DNA from: Dehalococcoidia bacterium
Lineage (GTDB): Bacteria; Chloroflexota; Dehalococcoidia; JAENJB01
Reading direction: 5' to 3'
DNA: 10,935 bases
Assembly: GCA_016844565.1 (NCBI GenBank)
Contig: JAENJB010000084.1
Location: 1 to 10,935, forward strand
Shown: one piece after another, positions 6,672 to 10,935 of the stretch
Position numbering within the stretch: position 1 is the first letter of the stretch
Layout of the letters: each line of letters opens with the position of its first letter
Notes under the pieces: generated by a model
Told to the model about the DNA's origin: nothing
Database searches by the model: none
Seen by the model: only the letters and a program-made list of their open reading frames with translations
Program-made: the position numbers and the translations under genes

Positions 6672-6768
6672 TCATTGCGAGGGCGAAGCCAGAAGCAATC
6701 TCATACGGTAACTAGTGGCTCAGAGATTGCTTCGCCCTCCCGACAGGTCGGGATGGGCTCGCCATGAC
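6672..6768. repeat. Inverted-repeat element, copy B
   Basis: The left arm starts TCATTGCGAG (6672-6681) and ends GCAATCTC (6695-6702). The right arm starts GAGATTGC (6723-6730) and ends CTCGCCATGAC (6758-6768), one mismatch from the copy A end. The right arm contains its own perfect 7-bp hairpin, TCCCGAC/GTCGGGA (6738-6744 with 6747-6753). The arms match those at 3442-3602, but the middle is only about 20 bases and unrelated, so the two copies share ends and not cores. It fills much of the gap between cysK and the exporter gene. Confidence 0.75.
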
Positions 6769-6829
6769 AGGCCGTGCCGGAAGTGGCTATTTTCGAGGCA
6801 ATGACAAAACGACTGTTTTCGAGGAAATA

Positions 6830-8473
6830 GTGGAAACTCAAGCCGATACGAAGGCACCAACGATGACCGCCGGCCTGAGGTCGCTGACGAGACGGGAAGT
6901 TGTCGTCACCTTCATCGGGGTGATGCTCGCCATGTTCCTGGCCTCGCTGGACCAGACGGTGGTGGGGACGGCCATGCCCCGGATTATCGCCGACCTGGGC
7001 GGCTTCAGCCATTACACCTGGGTGACCACCGCCTACATTATCACCTCGGCGGTTACCGTCCCCATCACCGGCAAGCTGACCGACATGTACGGGCGCAAGT
7101 ACTTCTACGTCGCCGGCCTGGGGATCTTCGTCGTGGCCTCTTTCCTCAACGGCCTCAGCAGCACCATGACGCAACTGGTCATCTTCCGCGGCCTCCAGGG
7201 CCTCGGGGCGGGCGTAATCATGGCCAACGCTTTCACCGTCATCGGCGACCTCTTCCCGCCGTCCGAACGCGGCAAGTACCAGGGCATGATGACCGGCGTG
7301 TTCGGGCTTTCCTCCATCATCGGGCCGGCCCTGGGCGGGTACATCACCCACAACTTCTCGTGGCACTGGATCTTCTTCGTGAACATTCCCCTGGGGCTGC
7401 TCATCATTGCCCTGTTCGTACTCTTCTTTCCCCATCTCCGTCCGGACCGCCACAAACACAGTGTGGACTACTTGGGCGTGGCGCTGCTCGTGTTGACCGT
7501 GGTGCCCATTATGCTGGGCCTGTCCTGGGCCGGCGTGCAGTTTTCCTGGCTTTCCCCCCCGATTCTGGGCATCTTCCACTTCTCCGCCGTCATGGCGCTG
7601 ATCTTCATCCTGGTCGAAAGCCGGGCCAAGGAACCAATCATTCCGCTGTCCCTGTTCAAGAACCGCATCGTGGCCGTTTCGGATATGGTGATTTTCCTGT
7701 CCAGCTGCGGCATGTTCGCGACCATAATCTTTATCCCCCTCTTCTTCCAGGGCGTGCTGGGACTCACGGCAGTCACCAGCGGCAACCTTATGATACCGAT
7801 GATGCTGGGCGTGGTGGCGGGCAGCGCCATTTCCGGTCAGGTGCTGTCCCGCGCGGGAGGCCACTACCGCATCCAGGGGGCCATCGGCCTGGCTATTTCA
7901 GGCCTGGGGCTGGCGATGCTCTCCGGCATGAACGCAGGGACCACCCCTTTTCAGGCAACCGTGAACCTGGTGGTGACCGGCTTCGGGCTGGGAGTCATCA
8001 TGCCCCTTTACACCATAGCGGTGCAGAATGCCGTCCCGTACGGCCAGCTCGGCGTGGCCACCTCCTCCGCCGCCTTCTTCCGCTCGCTCGGCGGCTCGGT
8101 GGGACTGGCCATCTTCGGCTCGGTGATGAACAACCGTTTTGCCGCGGAGTTCCTCACCCGGATACCGCCGGCCATCAAAGCCGCCGTTCCTCCGGAGCGG
8201 CTGGCCTCCCTGGCCCACAACCCGCAGGCGCTGCTCAATCCTGCGGCTCGCGCCCAACTGGACAGCCTGCTGGTCCAGGCCGGGCCGCAGGGGTCCGAGC
8301 AGGTGCTTCAGGGTCTGCGACAGGCGCTCGATGTGGCGGTGTCCCAGGTCTTCCTGATCGGCATTCTGGTGCTGGGCATGGCCTTTGTGGTCAATCTCTT
8401 CATCAAGGAACTCCCCCTGCGGAGGCGACGCATTTCCGTGGTGCCCCCGGGGGATAAGAAGAACGTGGGCTGA
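6830..8473 (+). CDS. MFS drug exporter, DHA2 family (14 TM, EmrB/QacA type)
   Basis: This 547-residue inner-membrane protein is a proton-driven drug/H+ antiporter of the DHA2 branch. Its first helix carries LDQTVVGTAMP (40-50), the usual DHA2 motif D1. GKLTDMYGRK (81-90) is motif A in the loop between helices 2 and 3, and GLSSIIGPALGGYI (159-172) is motif C, typical of antiporters. Hydrophobic segments continue to about residue 526, consistent with 14 helices, with a hydrophilic stretch (about 436-500) before the last helix. I chose GTG 6830 because GAGGA lies just upstream. ATG 6863 is a possible alternative. The frame extends back to ATG 6764, but that codon lies in the end of repeat copy B and has no ribosome site. 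No regulator or adaptor gene is adjacent, and the drugs transported cannot be told. Confidence 0.92.
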   Translation: METQADTKAPTMTAGLRSLTRREVVVTFIGVMLAMFLASLDQTVVGTAMPRIIADLGGFSHYTWVTTAYIITSAVTVPITGKLTDMYGRKYFYVAGLGIFVVASFLNGLSSTMTQLVIFRGLQGLGAGVIMANAFTVIGDLFPPSERGKYQGMMTGVFGLSSIIGPALGGYITHNFSWHWIFFVNIPLGLLIIALFVLFFPHLRPDRHKHSVDYLGVALLVLTVVPIMLGLSWAGVQFSWLSPPILGIFHFSAVMALIFILVESRAKEPIIPLSLFKNRIVAVSDMVIFLSSCGMFATIIFIPLFFQGVLGLTAVTSGNLMIPMMLGVVAGSAISGQVLSRAGGHYRIQGAIGLAISGLGLAMLSGMNAGTTPFQATVNLVVTGFGLGVIMPLYTIAVQNAVPYGQLGVATSSAAFFRSLGGSVGLAIFGSVMNNRFAAEFLTRIPPAIKAAVPPERLASLAHNPQALLNPAARAQLDSLLVQAGPQGSEQVLQGLRQALDVAVSQVFLIGILVLGMAFVVNLFIKELPLRRRRISVVPPGDKKNVG

Positions 8474-8567
8474 GGTATCCTCGGGCGCGGAAGCCGGTGT
8501 TCCTCAGGGTCGCACAGTCACGGAGCTGGGAACGCGCGACAACCTGCAGCTATGTTCTGTCCGCATG

Positions 8568-8606
8568 TGATATGATGGTTTAGGGGAGTCACAGCAGACC
8601 CTGTGA
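8568..8606 (+). promoter_or_regulatory. hicA extended -10 promoter and inverted repeat over the start codon
   Basis: TGATATGAT (8568-8576) is an extended -10 element with five of six matches to TATAAT. A transcript from it would begin about 20 bases before the hicA GTG. A perfect inverted pair, TCACAG (8589-8594) and CTGTGA (8601-8606), encloses six bases and includes the GTG start codon (8603-8605) in its right half. It could be an operator site or an RNA hairpin that limits toxin translation. The arrangement is the reverse of a CRP site. Confidence 0.45.
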
Positions 8607-8788
8607 AAAGAAGAGGGCTCATCAAACACCTCACTAACCAGGGAGCTTTCCTGGCCAGAGAAGGCCGACGGCATAGCATTTATTCGAAAGGGAAATTCAG
8701 AACAGAAATCCCACGTCATAACGAGATAGTGGACGAACTGGCAAGGAAAATCTGCCGGGATTTGGAAGTTCCCTTCCCTACCAGATGA
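8603..8788 (+). CDS. hicA: HicA family mRNA interferase toxin
   Basis: This 61-residue protein is a typical HicA: a small double-stranded-RNA-binding fold that cleaves mRNA and stops translation. The catalytic histidine is H24 in GRRHSIY (21-27), and the C-terminal signature is IPRHNEIVDELARKICRDL (36-54). It starts at GTG, the only start available after an upstream in-frame stop. The nearest ribosome-site candidate (AGGGGAG, 8582-8588) is 14 bases away, which suggests weak translation, as often seen for toxins. Its stop overlaps a possible ATG for the next frame (ATGA at 8785-8788), and hicB follows directly, so the two form a toxin-antitoxin pair. The family identification is firm; toxicity is inferred from intact signature residues. 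Confidence 0.92.
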   Translation: MKRRGLIKHLTNQGAFLAREGRRHSIYSKGKFRTEIPRHNEIVDELARKICRDLEVPFPTR

Positions 8789-8802
8789 AGGGGGTGACAT
8801 TG

Positions 8803-8994
8803 ATGCAATACAGAGCGGTTATCAAGAAAAGCGGTGACTGGTGGATTGGCTGGCTGATTGACCTGCCGGGCGTGAACGCGCAGGAGAAAAGCAAAGAGGC
8901 GCTTGTGGAATCCCTCAAGATTGGCGCCGAGGACATGCTGAGCACTCCCTTCGAACCGGCAGACGAGGAAGAGCTGGTAAGAATCGAGGTCTAA
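8803..8994 (+). CDS. hicB: Short HicB family antitoxin
   Basis: This 63-residue protein matches the N-terminal HicB fold: MQYRAVIKK (1-9), then WWIGWLIDLPGVNAQEKSKE (13-32), then a helix. It would bind and block HicA. It ends soon after that domain and lacks the C-terminal helix-turn-helix or ribbon-helix-helix domain of longer HicB proteins, so it may not bind its own promoter. I chose ATG 8803 because AGGGGG (8789-8794) sits 8 bases upstream and HicB proteins usually begin this way. An upstream ATG at 8785, overlapping the hicA stop, would add six residues but has no ribosome site. Its 3' end faces the methyltransferase gene across 14 bases, with no visible terminator between them. Confidence 0.88.
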   Translation: MQYRAVIKKSGDWWIGWLIDLPGVNAQEKSKEALVESLKIGAEDMLSTPFEPADEEELVRIEV

Positions 8995-9008
8995 CCTGCA
9001 TCTCCTGG

Positions 9009-10610
9009 CTACATGAGGTTAGCCTGTTTCGCCTGCTTCATGCGAGCCGCTTTGGGAGGTGGGGCCGGCGACGGGATATGGGGCTGTTTTCCCGCTAGCA
9101 CCTCCTCAATGGTCAGAATCTGGAGCTTAGGGAACTTTTTCTGCCACAACGGCGAATCGTAAAATCCCGCTTCCGCCGCCTCGGTTTTCATGGGCTGCGT
9201 CGGCGGTTCCAGGGTCAGCAGGACTCCGATAGCATCATTGCTTGCTACCGTCCTTAGCTCTCGGATATCCTTGACTCCAACGTGCCCGCTCTTGACCTGC
9301 ACAATGACCCGCTTGAGCTTCGCGCCACCGTCATCGGGGAAAGGTATTACGCCATCTATGCCCTGGTCTGCGCCCTTTTTCTTATCGCCCACAGGGCGAG
9401 CGCCGATCAGGGAGAGCGCCCACCACTGGAACTGGTAGCGGTCTTGCTTCGCCAGCTCTTTGGCGGAGGGGAAATCCGCTGGCTCACCGATAACCTTGAA
9501 CTGGATGCCCGGAAAATGGTCCGAGAGCCGTCGCTTCATCACGGCGATGGCCAGATGCGTGATGTCTATACCTATCCACTTCCGGTTGAGCTTCTGAGCA
9601 GCTACCAGCGCGGTGCCGCAGCCACAGAAGGGGTCGAGGACAATGTCTCCCTCGTTGCTGGACACCTTGACAATGCGCTCCAGCAACGCTGAGGGCTTCT
9701 GAGTAGGGTAACCGAGGCGCTCTTTCGGGTTATAATGAACGGGAGAGACGTCAAGCCAAACGTCCTGCGCTGGGACTCCCTGTGACTTGTCCAAATAGAT
9801 TTTGTAACGAGGAACGCCTTTGCCGCTATAAACGATCCTCCCCTGCTGCTCCAAGTTCTCCATATTCGCCCTGGAGAATGCCCAATAGCGACCTGGCGGC
9901 GGGAATTTGCCTTTCCATTCGTACAGCGTGTCACCACCCGGCTTTGCGGCGTGCAAAGGTTGCGTCTGATAACGGCGCCCATCCTGATCTATGTACCTAT
10001 AGATTTGTTCAACGTATTCATCATCATAGGGAATGTAGTCCGTGTTCCACGTGGGATTTGTCCCCTTCGTGAAGAGAAGAATTGTGTCGTGTATTCTGCC
10101 GTAGTGCCTTGCGCCTTGCACAACATCGCTGTGTGCGCTTGTGCGCTTCCACACAATCTCATTCCTGAAGTTCGTAGGCCCGAATATCTGGTCGAGCACC
10201 AGCTTCAGGTAGTGGCTGGCGGTGGGGTCGCAGTGAAGATATAGCGAGCCGGTGGGCTTCAGCACCCGATGAAGATCGATGAGCCTGGCCGCCATCATCA
10301 CCAGGTAAGCCATCACATCGTTGGTCCCAATGCCATCCCGCATCGCCGAGACGAGCTTCGCCAGCTTCGTTGGGCCATTGATGATAATATCCTGGTAGAT
10401 AGCCTCAGCTTCGGTATCCCATCTCCACGTATCCTCAAAAGCCTTTATCTGGGCCGGCGACCACTGGGCATCGTTTTCCCTGAACAGTATGTTGTAGTCC
10501 TTCCTGCTGTTAAAAGGAGGGTCGAGGTAAACCAGGTCCACCGAGCTATCGGGAATATACTTGCGCAGGATCTCGAGATTATCCCCGTAGTAAAGGACAT
10601 TCGTTTCCAT
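9009..10610 (-). CDS. Beta-class DNA methyltransferase with C-terminal Mrr-like nuclease domain
   Basis: This 533-residue protein joins two activities. The N-terminal part (1-375) is a SAM-dependent DNA methyltransferase. Motif IV, LDPPF (29-33), precedes motif I, DPFCGCGT (326-333), an order that defines the beta class, and DPPF suggests N6-adenine methylation. The region between (about 145-320) would be the target-recognition part, with YPTQKP (301-306) typical of this group. The C-terminal part (about 390-500) looks like a PD-(D/E)xK nuclease of the Mrr type: GADQGIDG (413-420) and VIVQVKSG (435-442) carry D419 and a QxK motif. Residues 510-533 are a Pro, Ala and Lys-rich tail. A single-chain restriction-modification enzyme is plausible but unproven. 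I chose ATG 10610 for its GGAGA site 5 bases upstream. The frame extends to ATG 10694, but that leader contains a palindrome and promoter. Confidence 0.88.
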   Translation of the reverse strand: METNVLYYGDNLEILRKYIPDSSVDLVYLDPPFNSRKDYNILFRENDAQWSPAQIKAFEDTWRWDTEAEAIYQDIIINGPTKLAKLVSAMRDGIGTNDVMAYLVMMAARLIDLHRVLKPTGSLYLHCDPTASHYLKLVLDQIFGPTNFRNEIVWKRTSAHSDVVQGARHYGRIHDTILLFTKGTNPTWNTDYIPYDDEYVEQIYRYIDQDGRRYQTQPLHAAKPGGDTLYEWKGKFPPPGRYWAFSRANMENLEQQGRIVYSGKGVPRYKIYLDKSQGVPAQDVWLDVSPVHYNPKERLGYPTQKPSALLERIVKVSSNEGDIVLDPFCGCGTALVAAQKLNRKWIGIDITHLAIAVMKRRLSDHFPGIQFKVIGEPADFPSAKELAKQDRYQFQWWALSLIGARPVGDKKKGADQGIDGVIPFPDDGGAKLKRVIVQVKSGHVGVKDIRELRTVASNDAIGVLLTLEPPTQPMKTEAAEAGFYDSPLWQKKFPKLQILTIEEVLAGKQPHIPSPAPPPKAARMKQAKQANLM

Positions 10611-10671
10611 CACGTTCTCCAAATTCACCGCCCTACTCAATCCGCCAGTCTTTGTAGTCCTGCTGAACCAG

Positions 10672-10740
10672 GGCAACCTATTTGGTTGCCTCATACTATC
10701 ACGATTTTTGCTATAATGTTAAGTGAATCAGGAAACCTGA
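10672..10740. promoter_or_regulatory. Overlapping divergent promoters with two palindromes
   Basis: For the plus strand, TGCTATAAT (10709-10717) is a perfect extended -10 facing the hicB at 10755. For the minus strand, TTAACA (10722 to 10717) and TAGTAT (10698 to 10693) are separated by 18 bases and face the methyltransferase. The two overlap by sharing the plus -10. GGCAACC and GGTTGCC (10672-10678, 10684-10690) form a perfect 7-bp inverted pair near the expected methyltransferase start site. TCAGG and CCTGA (10728-10732, 10736-10740) form a 5-bp pair near the expected hicB start site. Such paired palindromes at both start sites suggest operators; the binding protein is unknown, and HicB is the nearest candidate. 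Confidence 0.5.
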
Positions 10741-10754
10741 GGCTTGGAAGATAA

Positions 10755-10935
10755 ATGAGATTCGCAATTGTCCTTGAACAAGATGAGGAAGGATATGTCG
10801 TGGCGAGTTATCCTGCTCTCCCCGGGTGTCACTCACAAGGACGTACTAAAGAAGAGGCCATCGCCAATATCACTGAAGCCATACAGGGATATATAGAAAG
10901 TTTGCGCAAACACGGCGAGCCTATACCTAGAATGG
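10755..10935 (+). CDS. HicB family antitoxin, cut by window edge
   Basis: Sixty codons are visible before the edge. The sequence MRFAIVLEQDEEGYVVASYP (1-20), followed by ALPGCHSQGRTKEEAIANI (21-39), is the classic HicB N-terminal domain. Helix residues 40-52 and EPIPR (55-59) continue the usual family pattern. GGAAG lies a few bases upstream of ATG 10755. No hicA precedes it: the divergent methyltransferase is upstream, so a hicA partner, if present, must lie beyond the window. Unlike the short HicB at 8803, this copy may go on to carry a DNA-binding domain. The two HicB proteins differ clearly in sequence and are not recent duplicates. Confidence 0.85.
   Translation, partial: MRFAIVLEQDEEGYVVASYPALPGCHSQGRTKEEAIANITEAIQGYIESLRKHGEPIPRM

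Noticed and set aside
6764..6829. 22-codon N-terminal extension of the drug exporter
   Set aside because: The ATG lies at the end of repeat copy B without a ribosome site; GTG 6830 has one.
6701..7864. Long open frame on the minus strand opposite the drug exporter
   Set aside because: It is the shadow of the exporter gene: low-complexity His/Gly/Glu-rich protein with no family resemblance, opposite a gene with clear motifs.
7360..8457. 365-codon second plus-strand frame inside the exporter gene
   Set aside because: Arg/Gly/Pro-rich out-of-frame translation of the exporter coding sequence, with no domain.
8589..8606. CRP-type operator at hicA
   Set aside because: The half-sites are in the opposite order to the CRP consensus.
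10611..10694. 28-codon N-terminal extension of the methyltransferase
   Set aside because: It would translate a palindrome next to the predicted promoter, and ATG 10610 has a GGAGA site.

Overview
The window looks like bacterial chromosome: dense, short-gapped genes, clear Shine-Dalgarno sites, and high GC by eye except for the lower-GC right end. The dispersed repeats, of the GTCATTGCGAG...GAAGCAATCTC type, and the gene mix fit a Chloroflexota genome, possibly Dehalococcoidia. That placement is an impression and rests on no marker gene.

Layout. (1) 1-249, minus: the start of a membrane-fusion (HlyD/RND-type) adaptor that runs off the window. (2) 404-3404, minus: a tight operon MoxR ATPase -> DUF58 -> von Willebrand A (BatA-like) membrane protein. 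In this known arrangement the AAA+ ATPase is thought to act as a chaperone on partners carrying MIDAS metal sites. (3) 3442-3602: a 161-bp inverted-repeat element. (4) 3623-5448, minus: a membrane-anchored trypsin-like (HtrA-type) protease without a PDZ domain, and upstream of it a dienelactone-hydrolase-like lipoprotein. A good sigma-70-type promoter lies in the 3' end of the hydrolase gene, and a Fur-box-like sequence covers its -10. (5) 5682-6608, plus: cysteine synthase with a hairpin-rich leader. (6) 6672-6768: a second inverted-repeat element. (7) 6830-8473, plus: a 14-TM DHA2-family drug exporter. (8) 8603-10935: an accessory block with hicA, a short hicB, a convergent beta-class DNA methyltransferase carrying an Mrr-like nuclease domain, and a divergent second hicB cut by the window edge.

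The left two thirds are ordinary housekeeping and envelope genes. The right end resembles a small defence/addiction module: a candidate single-chain restriction-modification protein sits between toxin-antitoxin genes, with overlapping divergent promoters and two palindromes between the methyltransferase and the second hicB. This is the most interesting part, but each component belongs to a known family and I do not claim a new system. Several repeat copies touch gene ends: they give false upstream starts for moxR and the exporter, appear to encode part of the DUF58 protein's tail, and lie next to the shortened protease.
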